A stretch of DNA of 64,000 nucleotides from Axinella damicornis. Its lineage: Eukaryota > Porifera > Demospongiae > Axinellida > Axinellidae. Within the stretch, counting starts at the first letter, position 1, and every line of letters starts with the position of its first letter. Below are positions 1 through 10,895 of the stretch, one piece after another. The stretch is taken from positions 8,498,155-8,562,154 of the forward strand of contig OZ007513.1 of assembly GCA_963931865.1 (NCBI GenBank). Direction: 5' to 3'. The notes beneath the pieces are model-generated. The model did no database searches. It was given only the letters and a program-made list of their open reading frames with translations, and was not told where the DNA came from. The translations under genes were made by a program, and so were the position numbers.

Positions 1-600
1 GATTAACCCCTATGGTCCATCAGTCGCTGTAACCTCCCCCCCCCCGCTTGGAACCACCTCAGTCATGGTAGTCTCCCCCCTACCCGCAACCCCCCACCAA
101 GTCCCCCGCCCCACTTGGACCCACCCCAGACATGGTAGTTTCTACCCTACCCGTTACCTCCGCTCTGTCGCTATAAGCAGGGCGCCAGCGTGCCCATGAA
201 AGTGACTGGAAGCGTAGGAACTTCTTCGAACGATAAGCCATCTTCTGTCTTGTGCAATTGCTCACATACACAATCACGAGATAGCATGTGAGCGGTTAGT
301 TTAATTCATCTACCTTGCTGACCCTAAGGCCAGATATATGCCCTCCGTGCAAGGTTGCTATGAGGTTCTGCTATTCACTTTTTGTCATAACTTTGAAGCA
401 AGCTGCGAGTATATGTGTGCAGTGGCGTGGGACACACTGGGGCACTGGGCACACTGGGTCACATGCCCTACCAATTGGGGGTTGTGCCCTACCATTGGAG
501 GTGTGCTTTGCCATCATTAAATTACTACCCCGAGTTACCTCGTACTTAGAGATTAGTGTAGAGCCAGTAGAGTTTGTGGCAGACGGCTAAAATCAAGCGA
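1..600. other. No gene recognised; C-rich duplicated stretch
   Basis: The first 160 bases hold two imperfect copies of a C-rich segment containing CATGGTAGT (around 65 and 131), separated by runs of C. The rest, to about 600, has no ORF with a recognisable domain and no clear splice-site pair. Confidence 0.5.
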
Positions 601-602
601 GC

Positions 603-752
603 AATGTCGAGATTGCCTGTTCAATTATAGGTGATGGAAATTGTCTGTTTAGGGCCCTGTCAAAGGAAGTCACTGGCACGCAGGAAAATTACCGAGCTGT
701 GCGCCTTTCCATCATCAACTTTATGCTAAAACCATATATTATTATGCTTCAA
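603..752 (+). pseudogene. OTU-family cysteine protease fragment (catalytic Cys region)
   Basis: This frame reads through a motif GDGNCLFRALS followed by a GTQE..Y..VR pattern. That is the N-terminal catalytic block of OTU deubiquitinase-type cysteine proteases, with Asp and the nucleophile Cys in DGNC. The frame ends in a stop at 750-752, about 45 residues after it becomes recognisable, and I could not find the distal His block (GHYDAV) downstream, so this is a fragment. Invertebrate genomes carry many such OTU domains in transposon-encoded proteins. A second OTU relic lies at 56.3 kb and carries the complementary His block. An undetected splice donor before the stop could make it a live exon, but the surrounding repeats argue for a relic. 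Confidence 0.5.
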
Positions 753-2004
753 TAGCATAGTGAGAATATGCTCATATTGATAGCACATATTGTTCCTGCA
801 CCTTCTCCCATGACTCAATGTTTGGATGCTGATTGGGAAATGGAGACATGCGCACATGAGGTGGAAAGTATATATGTATTTATCCACCAAATACTGAACT
901 TCAACTGTTCGAACCATCCATGCTGTTGTGAAAGGCTATTATACTTCTCTGCAGCTATCCTAAATGCCCAATCATTCAAACCTGGCATGTACGTATGTGA
1001 TGGATGGCATATATTCCTGGGCATGCTAAATTTGGGCCTGTCAAGCTAGTGGTAGTCTCATCATTGGAGCAATAGTTGAGTACATCGTCTGGTGCTAGGC
1101 TTGGAACTTGTTCACTAGCTGGCTTTCTCCACCTTTCATAGCTAGGTATGGAGATATGTGAGTCCGAAATTCTGACAAGGATAATGCTATCAGACACACT
1201 TGAAGAGTTAAGTGAAGTGTAATTTAGATGGTTGTAGTAATTGCTCTAAAAGATGTCCTGTTCTGAATGGAGATGCTTCAGCTTTGATGCATGCAGCAAG
1301 CTGTGTCTTCACACATGTGACAGGTGTAAGGCCCGAGGCCCCAATGAATCAATGCCTTCGCCTAACCCTCTTTGGATCTAAGTAAGACTTTGACCTGCTC
1401 ATCGCGTATGTTGTAGTAGCACAGTATGTCAGCAATTTACTGAAGTGCCTATGCAGCAATACGTTGTGTCTTCATCCATCCAGCATCACATGTTGTGTGC
1501 ACCTATTCACTGTCAACTTGAACTTGAATTTGAAAAGATTTATTCACCACCAAATGGGATGAAAGGGAACATGAGCAGAAGGTACAATACCTATGATGGC
1601 TCACTCCGAAAAAAGAAAAGAGAACTATATATATATAAACCACGACAGGGAAATCACAATACAATACAATAACCTCACACAATACAACACAATAACCTCA
1701 AGTACATAGTGTACAATGCATAGCAGAGTTAACTATAACAAGCACTAGTAAAATACAAAAGCAAATGTTTCTTAAACAGGTCATGATTCTGGGCAGAAAC
1801 TCAAGTCTTGTGTTTATTCCACTCCGCACAGAGTAGTGGTTGTACCAACTCTTGGCATTGCTATCCTCATATATAGCGGCTCAAAGTACACTGAGTGGTC
1901 AAAGCGGAAATAATATAGTGTGGGGGTTCTGTGTGGGTTTGACAACCATGACTGATACAGCTAATGTATTGGTGCTATATAGGATGAGGTTAGGATGAGA
2001 TTAC
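753..2004. other. No gene recognised
   Basis: Only short ORFs without recognisable domains. Contains an AT-rich stretch near 1627-1645 and CAATACAATACAA-type simple repeats near 1655-1695. Confidence 0.45.
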
Positions 2005-2470
2005 TACGTTAGGTGGTTGATTCTGTAGACTCTTGCATCTGTAGAGTGTTGTTCACAAGTTGGTGATGTAGCTTTCCTACCTGAGGTTGTTCAAGCTCTT
2101 CAGAACATAGTTTGGTATGTTCAGCAGTTCGCTTAGTCTCGTTCCCTGGCCCTTATATGCGCATCTGGGCACGTGACTAGAGTTTGCTACATGTATGTCT
2201 GCCAAGCTACAGAAGTGAAATTGATTTCTAGTTAGCATGATCTGATCGGCCACATTGAATAGTTCACTTTGTTGTGGCTGAAAGGGTTGACACCGTCAGT
2301 GCAAAAGTGCAAGTGACAATCCTCGTGTGTCACCACTGAAAATTCCTTCAACTCTTTCCCAAACAGGTGAATCATGCGTTTCTTCATGGCATGTGTGATT
2401 GTGATTCTGCAGGATTTCTGCTGCACCTGATGAGCCAAAAAGTGTAGCTTGCGTTACCAGCGAGTTACAG
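2005..2470 (+). repeat. Dispersed direct repeat, copy 1
   Basis: The segment beginning with TTAGGTGGTTGATTCTG recurs at 3601 with the same order of blocks: the TGCATCTGTAGAGTGTTGTTCA block, the GAAATTGATTTCTAGTTAGCATG block, the GGCTGAAAGGGTTGACACCGTC block, and the TTCTTCATGGCATGTGTGATT block. The copies have diverged by substitutions and indels. No coding potential is recognised. Confidence 0.75.
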
Positions 2471-2644
2471 TTGCCAACTAGTTTGCATTCACGCTTATTG
2501 CTGCTGGTTACATGAATATCTGCAGGACGTTTTACGAGATTCAGTGCTAGTGTTATGAGAGGATCCCTCACCATCATAGCACCACAGCAGGATATCACCC
2601 CTTCGTTTATGAAGAATATACATATCTGCAACATTTCATCATCA

Positions 2645-3156
2645 TACGAGGGGCAACCGCACTCCTGGTAGCCGTTGAAACGCCGGCTGCGACTCGCCGT
2701 AGCGTTAGTTCCAATTAACGCACATGCCACGTGGCAACCACGCTCAGTCGATCGATCGCGAGCAATGGCGGCCAAAAGGAAGACAGACATTATTACAGCA
2801 CTCACAACTTAGCCAGCACGGTGAGTTTTGGCATGCAAGCGTCAGTGAACGACAGCGATCACGGCCGTGTGGTCAGAATCTTCGTGTGCCTTTCCTAAGA
2901 ACGGTACTGCCACCGGAAGTCGGAGAGAGCGCTCGAGCAATGGCGGCCACGGCGAGACAAAAGCGCTTGTATCTCCAGCACCATGGTGAGTTTCAGCACC
3001 AAAATTGTTCGGTGAGGACAGTGCATGATAGCGATCACGACGGTGTAGTCAGAATCTTTGCAGGCCATTCGCAAGTAGTCAAACGTTAATTATTTAATTA
3101 TTTAATTATTTAATTATTTATTTACGCGGCACAATTTTTCCTATACCAGGAGTGTA
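2645..3156 (+). mobile_element. MITE-like element (CACTCCTGGTAG ends) carrying two ATG-plus-splice-donor units, copy A
   Basis: The left end GCACTCCTGGTA (about 2659) is matched in inverse by TACCAGGAGTGT at 3145-3156, so these look like short terminal inverted repeats. Inside are two related units, each with GAGCAATGGCGGCC, about 45 bases of open frame, and a GTGAGT splice donor (about 2820 and 2986). Three further copies or partial copies occur in the window (25370-25916 complete; 38252-38430 and 46384-46566 partial and inverted). The internal ATG plus donor resembles a mobile first exon or promoter segment. No transposase is encoded, so the element would be non-autonomous. Confidence 0.7.
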
Positions 3157-3261
3157 ATAGTTGTCTCAATTTGCCCTCTGAGCCATGTCCAGGCTCAAAA
3201 TGCTGAACTGCATATTAAATGCACATGAAGGGGCTGGGCTTAGGATGCCAATCGTGATTAA

Positions 3262-3470
3262 CCTTGTTTAACTTCCTTACTGCATCTCATACGTATGAGT
3301 AAGTAACCCAGTGAGGCCAATATGGCCTGTGATAACCTTACGGTCACACACTATCACAGACAATTTGATCTCTTCATCGGTTCCAATTGCCCAACATGTA
3401 TGGATTTGTGCTGTGCTTATTTGAGGTTAATCCTCTTCTGTTGTCTATAAGGGAATACAGTAGCACTATC
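3262..3470 (+). repeat. Dispersed direct repeat, copy 1 (second copy at 6880-7075)
   Basis: The block starting ACTGCATCTCATACGTATGA and running through GGATTTGTGCTGTGCTTATTTGAG to TCTATAAGGG appears again at 6880-7075 with small indels. Noncoding as far as can be seen. Confidence 0.75.
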
Positions 3471-3596
3471 ATAATTGACTTAGTGATCTTAGAGAAGAGA
3501 AGTTCGGGACTGAACTTTGTGTGACCAGCGATTAAGAAGGAGATTCGCACGAAGTCAACTTTTCCCAATTCCATAGCCCAAGCCATTAGGAAGAAA

Positions 3597-3970
3597 TTAT
3601 GTTAGGTGGTTGATTCTGTGGACTCTTGCATCTGTAGAGTGTTGTTCATAAGTTGATGAGGTAGCTTTTTCCTTCCTGACAGGCTCTTCAGGATGGTATG
3701 TTCTGCAGTGTGCTGTGTCTGCGCATGCAGTGAAATTGATTTCTAGTTAGCATGGTTGGCCATGCACATTGAATAGCTCACTTTGTTGTGGCTGAAAGGG
3801 TTGACACCGTCGGTGCAAAGTGGAAGTGACTGTCATCACTGAAAATCTTCAGGGCTGTAAGCTCTTTTCCACGCAGGTGAATCATGAATATCATGCACTT
3901 CTTCATGGCATGTGTGATTCTGCAGGATTTCTGCTGTACCTAATGAGCCGAAAGTCTAGCTTTGCATTAC
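3597..3970 (+). repeat. Dispersed direct repeat, copy 2
   Basis: Second copy of the repeat at 2005-2470, in the same orientation and slightly shorter because of deletions. The mobile element at 2645-3156 lies between the two copies. Confidence 0.75.
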
Positions 3971-4412
3971 CGGTGAGTTGCAGTTACCAGCTAGTTGCAA
4001 CTGGGGTTACAACAGATTTCTACTCAGAAATAATCACTGCTGAAGATTATATAGCCCCAAGCCTCACTGCGCTGAACTAGATTATCATTTGTCCGAATAT
4101 TTCAGAGTGTAGTGAAATTCTCAATAGCAAGAGTACCCATACACTAAATTTGTAGTGAATTTCACCAACAACATTACATGAACTGAAATGTGGGGAAAAG
4201 GTGAAGTTGGTTGTGGTGAATATGTAGCAAAATCTGTTTTCCTACAGTGGTAATGTGGAAAGATTTTCCTGTGTTGTAGTGTTTCGTGGCAATTTTGACA
4301 TGTCACTCTCCATATAGCTGCATTGGAGCCTTTGAAAAGACTACACCACTGATGTTGCACAGACAACTTCGGTGTTTCAGTGCACTTGTATGGCTTTTCT
4401 CTAATGCTGGGA

Positions 4413-4454
4413 TAGCCTCGTTCCCAGGCCCCACACGGCCTGGGGACGAGGCTA
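4413..4454. mobile_element. Minimal foldback MITE (TAGCCTCGTTCCCAG family)
   Basis: Almost nothing but the two inverted ends: TAGCCTCGTTCCCAGGCC, a few bases, then GGCCTGGGGACGAGGCTA. A near-complete deletion derivative of the dominant foldback family. Confidence 0.8.
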
Positions 4455-5124
4455 TAGTACTGGGATAGTATTAGCACTGCTTGTTTGATTGCACGCACTC
4501 AATTGGGTTGTCCTCCAAACGTTAATGCTTGGCAGTTCATGCAGCCAAGTCATCCTCAATGATAGTGGCCCATCCTTTGACACGTGGGAAAGGTCTGGAG
4601 AATTGTTCAGGATGTCCCAGGCAGGGAACTAGACTGCTTTCTAAGAGAGACCTCCTGAGTAAGATGGTCTCATTCTCCCAGTTGATGTATAGAGGCTGGT
4701 CTTCCTTGTCCAGCCATCTTCTTGGCTGCAATTTGACAGTACTTTGTCGAGAGATAAAGGATGGTGGTGTCTACTTGTATGTTTAACCTTTGCTGCTACT
4801 TTGAAGTGGGGGTCTTCGGATTTTCCTTACCTGCAGAATGAACAAATACATGTACATTAATTTTTAACAATGTTTAGTGTGTGTGTAATGGAAGTGGAGG
4901 GTGGGACTACGTAAACTAGTTACTTGCACAACGATTTTACTTACTTTTTGTCCTTTTTCTCTTGTTGTTTTCCCTGGCAGTGCCTTCATTGGCTGGTTCA
5001 ATGTTTTCCTTGCCAGGTGGCTCACCAGTCAACATCTTTCTGGTGGACCTCGTCAGCCTTTGATCCTACAGGATGAAAGATACGATACATCATACACACT
5101 CACTCTATCCAGCACGCACACACA

Positions 5125-5744
5125 TAGCCTCGTACCCAGGCCTTCAAATCGCGGGGGGAAGGCCTGGTATACACTGTTTGCGCATGCGCTTAATTTCCCC
5201 CAAAATCTTGGAAAATAGGATATCTCGGTATTCTTCCGTGAAGCGATGACGTCAAATGACGTCTACGTTTGCATTCCTAGAAGAACCGCAACGAACGACG
5301 AGTATAATCATGGCGTGCAAAAGTTCCGGTGGTAGTAGTTTCTCTGAGGCTCTTTCCTATGCTTTGCGAAGGCTGAAAATGACACGGATGACTGTGAAAG
5401 AAGAGCAGCGCTCCTCCATGAGAGCTGTGTACGAAGGCAGCGACGTGTTCGTGCGGCTAGCTACCTACTGGCTATGGCAAGAGCCTGTGCTACCAAGCGC
5501 TCCCTTTCCTCATGGACTAGCTACAAGAAGGGACTTGTAGACAGTGGAAAGAGCTGTGGTGTGCTTGTTGTGAGCCCTTTGATCGCTCTCATGTGTGTTT
5601 ACGCAAACGTCATCGGTTAAGCCCAACTCATTCGCAAACGTCACAATTAAAATTGACGTAATATTCACATTTAAATTAAACGCATGCGCAAACAGTGTAT
5701 ACCAGGCCTTCCCCCCGCGATTTGAAGGCCTGGGTACGAGGCTA
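5125..5744. mobile_element. Foldback MITE, 620 bp, with captured RecQ-type helicase sequence
   Basis: The ends are inverted copies over at least 60 bases: TAGCCTCGTACCCAGGCC through a CGCATGCGC block at the left, and CGCATGCGCAAACAGTGTAT through to GGCTA at the right. The interior is not inverted; it carries an ORF related to RecQ-family helicases (5309-5600). No transposase is present, so the element would depend on enzymes in trans. Confidence 0.85.
5309..5600 (+). pseudogene. RecQ-like helicase N-terminal fragment inside a MITE
   Basis: From an ATG at 5309 the frame reads a helicase-like lead-in (motif KEEQRSSM.AVYEGSDVFV), typical of the segment just before motif I in RecQ-family helicases of transposon-rich invertebrates. 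The Walker A motif then appears in the neighbouring frame (LPTGYGKSLCYQALPF, about 5456-5510), so a single-base indel has broken the frame. A SPL.ALM motif around 5575 fits helicase motif Ia. Everything lies between the inverted ends of the 620-bp foldback element. I read it as a transduplicated, frame-broken fragment of about 90 codons, not a functional helicase. Confidence 0.65.
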
Positions 5745-5989
5745 GCACACACACACACACACACACTTACTGTACACTTACCAATGGCAACAACCACTGC
5801 ATCCAGGTTAGATCGACCATACTTGACTGGAGTTGAGTCATTACCTGTACAGACTCTTCTTTGCGTGCAAAGGTTGTGGCCTCGAGACTATCCTCTGGTT
5901 GTATTTGGCCACAGTGTCTTATATCTATGCCAGAACGGCAGAACCGACCATGTTCAGAAAGGGATAACATGATTACAAACAATGAAATA

Positions 5990-6879
5990 TGGTAGCTAGC
6001 TAATAGGTCATACTCAAAGCGTCTACAAATGGCAGAGAATTTTTATAAAGATTTCAACATCATCCAGGCAGTCGAGTACGTATCTGTTTTTCAGACAGCC
6101 ACCCAGTTCACGTACGTATATGTAGCATGTTGGCAGCATAAAGTAGTATATTTAGTCTCCTCCCTTAGTCTATGGACCACTTGGAACAATTGCCGGTGGT
6201 TATGGTGATCCCACCCCCTGTCACAAGCCACCGCCTTCACGCTTTGCGCTGCTGCTGCATACTTTCGATTCACCTCAACTTTCTGAAGGGGCGGGCACTT
6301 GATGTGCTTGTCTTCTACAATGGAGTAGCTGTCCTCTCCTAACCACTCAGTGGAAACACATCATTTAGGTTACACGCTGCTCAATGAAAGTATCACAATG
6401 TAGTGGAAAGTGAAATAAAAATTTTGGATCGAACCACAAATGAGAATCATGATAACAAACGGTATGATATACCAAAATCATCGACGAATTCATACTCCAG
6501 GATGTTCTCAATGCAACCAATGGAGCAAAAGAGATTCCATCTATCTTTCTCTCTCTCACAGTTCGTTTCACTGCCATAAGTGGAGATCCCCTGCGGACAG
6601 GGTTACGGGCTTGGGTGGGTTGACTGTACAAGCACATTGCCTGAGTGGACACTCTCACTGTCCACCACCACAGCCTCCAGCACAATTATCTCCCAACACA
6701 TTGTTGCCTATTATGCAACAGGCATCGAATGCTGAACATGCATGCACATGAATCTGAGGGTTGCTTCAGGGTTCTATGTAGGCAGGTGTTGGACGCTCTT
6801 ACAGCTAAGCCACTGGGCCCACGGTAGGTAGTGGATGTCCAAGCAGCTTTTCTTGAATGAAATACATGATCTCTTGAAC
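5990..6879. other. No gene recognised
   Basis: Short unsupported ORFs only. Near 6785-6825 the sequence CTAAGCCACTGGGCCCACGG resembles the start of the minus-strand tRNA-like SINE at 27.4 kb, so a SINE remnant may be present. Confidence 0.4.
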
Positions 6880-7075
6880 ACGTTGGTTGTACTGCATCTC
6901 ATACGTATGATGAACAGCAATAAGAGTAAGCAACCCAAATATGGCCTGTGATCACCTTGCAGTCACACATTATCACAGACGATTTGATCTCTTAAGCTTC
7001 ATCAGTTCCAATTGCCAACGTGTATGGATTTGTGCTGTGCTTATTTGAGATTAATCTCTCTTCTGTGTCTATAAG
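6880..7075 (+). repeat. Dispersed direct repeat, copy 2
   Basis: Copy of the block at 3262-3470, same orientation, with a roughly 12-base insertion after the CATACGTATGA motif. Confidence 0.75.
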
Positions 7076-7356
7076 GGTTAGCTGAGAGAGAGATATAATT
7101 GTTTGGTTGTTCTGACAGTCATCTTGATTGTCTCCAAAAGACAGAGATTACAATTTTGATCCCGGTTCAAACTGTTCTATGGGCACTTGCTTGCTATGAA
7201 GCTGCTTGAATCTGACTGGCTCTGCACCATTCCGGCAGACGGCACAGATTGTTGGCAATGGTCACCAGATGTAATGCTGTCATAAGTGTATCATTGCTGG
7301 CATGGAAGTTGTGCAATCAATCACTGTGACGTGTTTCTTCGCATGTGATATCCATG

Positions 7357-7406
7357 TAGCCTCGTTCCCAGGCCTTGTTTTCTGTTCGGTTTGCGGTTTG
7401 CCCCCC

Positions 7407-7437
<31 letters not shown>

Positions 7438-7551
7438 ATCTACCTGACATCATTCACGTAATGGATAGTACTGACAGTACCAGGCCTTCCTCGTTTTATG
7501 CCGCTCTTCCGCATTATTGTCAACGCAAACCAAAGAACAGAAAACAGGCTA
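7357..7551. mobile_element. Foldback MITE deletion derivative with poly-C core
   Basis: Starts TAGCCTCGTTCCCAGG and ends in the same family's distal part (AAACCAAAGAACAGAAAACAGGCTA). Its centre is a 23-base run of C at 7401-7423 followed by a CA repeat. Other members with a poly-C or poly-G core are at 35475, 37683 and 49074. Confidence 0.75.
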
Positions 7552-7559
7552 ATATCCAT

Positions 7560-8418
7560 GTACATTTTTGAACTCGCTTTCTCCCTATAAACGCCAGCCT
7601 GAAAATGAGGTTACCTTACGTATAGTATGGGCTATGGCACTCCTAGATGTATTATGCTGTTGTTGGCCAGAGTTTAGTGAATCTAGTGCCTGTGTAGCAT
7701 GTAGTGCCTTTGTATATATCAATGGTGTATTAGTTACATGTCTTCACCAATTTGTACATACATATGTAGGTCTTCAACTGAAGTGTGCACACTGCGCTGG
7801 GAATGGACGCTGCTACTGTGGAAGTGCTGCCAAATGGCACATCTCTGAGTCAGCATATCCTGTCGAAAGTGAAAGCAGCAAAGAAGGAGGTAAGGCAAAG
7901 ATGGCAGCGAATATTTTATTAGTGACACCACAAACAGTATCTGCCTTCCACTGACCAGATTATAATATAGCTATAGAGTGCATATCCCGAAAGTCCTTGA
8001 ATGAAACTCACAAGTCCTCGTTGTGCTTAAAAGGCATCACTCGTGAGTCCCCCAGCTCACACATGTTTGTTTGTGCATGCACTCGATCGTCGTCCACCCT
8101 TGCACGTTAACTATGTTTGTTCATACTGGACTGGCGTGCTCTAATTGGGGTTGTATCAGGGATGGGAACAGCTTGAGTAAAGTCTGTAGCTCGGCGTGCT
8201 GATAGTACTGCCTATATCAATAGCCCCTGCTGGCAATAGACCTCCTAGAAGAAGACAAGATAGTCCTCCCAACATTAGTCTACCTGGAAGGGACCGTTAC
8301 CAGAAATTTATATTGCGCGTGCGGACATGACACGGCTTCATTGGTCGACGGAATTATTCCGTTTTGCTTAACGTGTACGGATAATAAACGGTTAGTCCGC
8401 GAACAGTTTTGAACGGTT
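7560..8418. other. Intergenic region upstream of the chromodomain gene
   Basis: No domain-bearing ORF recognised. A 128-codon plus-strand ORF (7568-7954) includes a Cys-rich piece (CAHCAGNGRCYCG) but I could not assign it. An inverted CCAAT box (ATTGG) lies at about 8339, some 80 bases before the chromodomain ATG, and could be promoter-related. Confidence 0.35.
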
Positions 8419-9041
8419 ATGGCTGTTGTCGTTGCAACCAGTGCATGTCCTGTGAAGCGAACACGCCATCCTCCGGGGTTTTACCGCGCTCTCCACAATC
8501 GGAGCACCGCAGACGTCCTGGTTGTTGATCGCGATCACTGCCGCGAACATGGAAAGTTAAGTGTAAGAGAGAACGGCGACCTCCCTGAAGGATGTTTTGG
8601 AGTGGAGCGCCTTGTGTCAAAGAGGAGGAGGAAGGTAAGACCTCTTGTAGCCTTTCTGCATCTAGTGGTTGACTGGCTAAAGCCATAAGCACGTTGATGT
8701 ACATGTGCAAGTAATATTAGTATTAGTTATTGGTATTATAATTTAGCTATACATCATGCCTAGGCAGCTAGTGAGTCGGTATGTTGTCTGCAGGGAACTA
8801 CTGAGTACTTAGTGCTGTGGAGCGGCTTTCCAAAGGAAGCAGCCACATGGGAAGAGGTGGAGGACATCACTGATGCGGCAGTCAGGTACAATTCATGTGC
8901 TGAACTAGCCTCGTTCCCAGTCCTACGCCCAGCTTTCCGTCGCTGCTTAGTAGCGACGGAAAGCTGGGCGTGGGACTGGGAACGAGGCTAGTGCTGAACA
9001 GCTGCCACTACATCCTGAAACTAGTAGATGTGGTGTACCCT

Positions 9042-9075
<34 letters not shown>

Positions 9076-9627
9076 AGCCCCCGAGCCTGCCCCGTATGTG
9101 CCAACCCAGTTCTTTGCAGCCTTTTTTAGTATGGCACTTGCATGTGTGTGTGATACAACAACCTTGTCGTTTGGGCAGCTGCTGTGATAATATTTTTATA
9201 TCTTTTGCAGTGGTTTTGAAGATCCCTGCCCAGATTATCGCCTTGTGGCTGATGGTGTCAGTGATCTTGCTGCTGAAGTGCAGAAGAGTCTTAAGTTAGG
9301 TGTCAATCTTGGTTGTCGTTTTAGTCTAAGGTTTAGGACAGATATGTTTTTAACTTTCTATTTAAAGGTACAGGTAGTGTGCCACCCACTGGGAGAGGCA
9401 GGTTTTTTGAGTTGGAAGATTTTGATAATTTTTACTTTCCAACCGACTGGTACATAGTATATGACAAGTTAGGTAATGGGTGTAAAGTAGTTTTTCCAGT
9501 AAGGTTAGAGTCAAAGACTAAGTTTACTAGTTCCGTTTATTGTAAATGTTCCGATGGCTCTATTGTACTGAAGTCCAAAATGTTTACAGAAATGATTTAT
9601 GTATCTTTAGTTAAGGGAAGATGTTAA
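8419..9627 (+). CDS. Small chromodomain protein, four exons
   Basis: Four exons join in phase: 8419-8634, 8794-8885, 9211-9299 and 9374-9627, all with GT/AG introns, giving about 216 residues from ATG to TAA. The chromodomain spans about residues 58-101: CFGVERLVSKRRRK at the end of exon 1 continues as GTTEYLVLWSGFPKEAATWEE in exon 2. The aromatic cage looks intact by position (Phe60, Trp81, Phe84), so methyl-lysine binding is plausible; nuclear location is inferred. The N-terminal 57 residues are basic with no recognised domain. The C-terminal 110 residues, including an aromatic FFELEDFDNFYFPTDW stretch, match nothing I know and are not an obvious chromoshadow domain. Intron 2 holds an 85-bp hairpin MITE and a 31-base poly-C run. 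The last intron boundaries are the least certain. Confidence 0.75.
8906..8990. mobile_element. Near-perfect hairpin MITE in an intron
   Basis: TAGCCTCGTTCCCAGTCCTACGCCCAGC... folds back on itself almost perfectly to GGGACTGGGAACGAGGCTA. It lies in intron 2 of the chromodomain gene and is probably a recent insertion, given the near identity of its arms. Confidence 0.9.
9044..9074 (+). repeat. Poly-C tract, 31 bases
   Basis: Uninterrupted C run in intron 2 of the chromodomain gene, followed by GAGCCCCCGAGCC. Confidence 0.95.
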
Positions 9628-9635
9628 TATCAATC

Positions 9636-9641
9636 AATAAA
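9636..9641 (+). terminator. Poly(A) signal of the chromodomain gene
   Basis: AATAAA lies 9 bases after the TAA stop of the chromodomain gene, inside AATCAATAAACAAG. The very short 3' UTR is typical of compact invertebrate genes. Confidence 0.65.
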
Positions 9642-9920
9642 CAAGAAGCACTTGATTAGTTGTTACAACCTACACTTCACTGGAGTACTTGTGGTCTACG
9701 TAGCTACTTGAACTTGTTTATTTGTCACAAGGCACTTCACTCATTGATTATTGTACACTCCATGTACTCACCTATATGAGAGTTTTTCAGTACTGTTTCA
9801 GCCTCCTTAGGCCTCGTCAGCAGAGTATAACACAACAGAACCACTGAAAGTCTTTACAAGACTCGTAGTGTGCTGCTGCATAACCCTGGACAGTACTGTC
9901 TCCCTGGGCAACCCTATAGA

Positions 9921-9923
9921 CTG

Positions 9924-9957
<34 letters not shown>

Positions 9958-10135
9958 CATGCGTGCGTGTGTGTGCATGCGTGCGTGTGTGTGCATGCGT
10001 GCGTGTGTGTGCATGCGTGCGTGCGTGTGCATGCGTGTGTGTGATGTGTGCCTGTTGTGTGTGTGGTATGCCATGCTGTGTGCATGTGTTGTGTGCACGT
10101 GTGTGGTGTGTGCATATATAATTATAGTGTGTGTG
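9921..10135. repeat. GT-rich microsatellite with GTGTGCATGCGTGC units
   Basis: GT dinucleotide runs grade into a higher-order repeat of about 20 bases built on GTGTGTGTGCATGCGTGC, then into degenerate GTGTG sequence. Alternating purine-pyrimidine runs of this kind can adopt Z-DNA. It cuts off the 3' end of the gene copy at 10145-10895. Confidence 0.95.
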
Positions 10136-10144
10136 TGAGCGCTG

Positions 10145-10895
10145 TCCAATCGTAGCTTCCGGGCCCGGGGATGGGCTTCCCTGTTGGCTCCCGCTTCTGC
10201 CAGATTTTGAAACTCACACCACATGCATTGATCGGATCGCTTGCTCCAGCTGCCGCAGATTGTTTGCTTCCACCCCCTGATGCTCTCGGCTTGTGTGGTC
10301 CCTGCTGTCCGCATACAGGATCAGATTCCGGAGAAGCACATCACCCACACGCAACATGAGATGCAGCTCATCCACAACGATGCAATCCAGCTCAACTTTG
10401 AGAAGAGGGGGGTGGATGCAGCCCAGATGTTTGCTGCACTGTTGAGTGGAATGTTGGCAGTCAGCTTCCATTGAGGAGAGGGATTGTGCTTTCTCCTGAC
10501 AGTATACCTCCTCGTCCACAGACATGTCCCACCTTATATTATGATAAAACAATAATTATTTCAGCATACACTCTGACTTCTGATGAACACACCTCTCATT
10601 TGCCAAAATCTTGCACCATAGACAGGCATATGTAGAATGAGCTTCGTTCATTCTCATGACCAACAAGAGGAACTGGGTATGGGATAGATTGTATTATGCA
10701 ACCTACAAGGGGTAACATATAGTTGTGCTACATATACCTTGTAATCCCCTCCAAGTAGAATGCGCAGCTTCCGCCTGCCCTCCACATTGATGTAGGGGTC
10801 GGCAATCAGACTGTTCATATCCTCCAGCACTACAGTCAGCGATTCCAGACGGGAATAACTTTCTGAACCTCTGATGGCTGCGAATGTGTGATTGC
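10145..10895 (-). pseudogene. Copy of an uncharacterised metazoan multigene family, frameshifted and truncated
   Basis: Three phase-matched minus-strand exons are visible: 10738-10895 (reads GSESYSRLESLTVVLEDM and ends LLGGDYK), 10593-10672 (FLLLVMRMNEA...CLWCKILANER) and 10218-10532 (RWDMSVDEE...LDCIVVDELHLMLRVGDVLL). The motif order GGDYKFLLL, CLWCK, VDELHLMLRV recalls a family of unknown function with many copies in sponge and cnidarian genomes, probably transposon-linked. After 10218 the expected continuation (VSFKIWQKREPTGK...YDWTALT) is present, but one base out of frame with no convincing splice, and it then runs into a microsatellite. I see no 5' exon. I therefore call a decayed copy; an assembly indel in the GTGGTGTGAG run could mimic the frameshift. 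Confidence 0.6.

Noticed and set aside
9807..10314. His/Thr or Cys/Val-rich ORFs
   Set aside because: Microsatellite translation.
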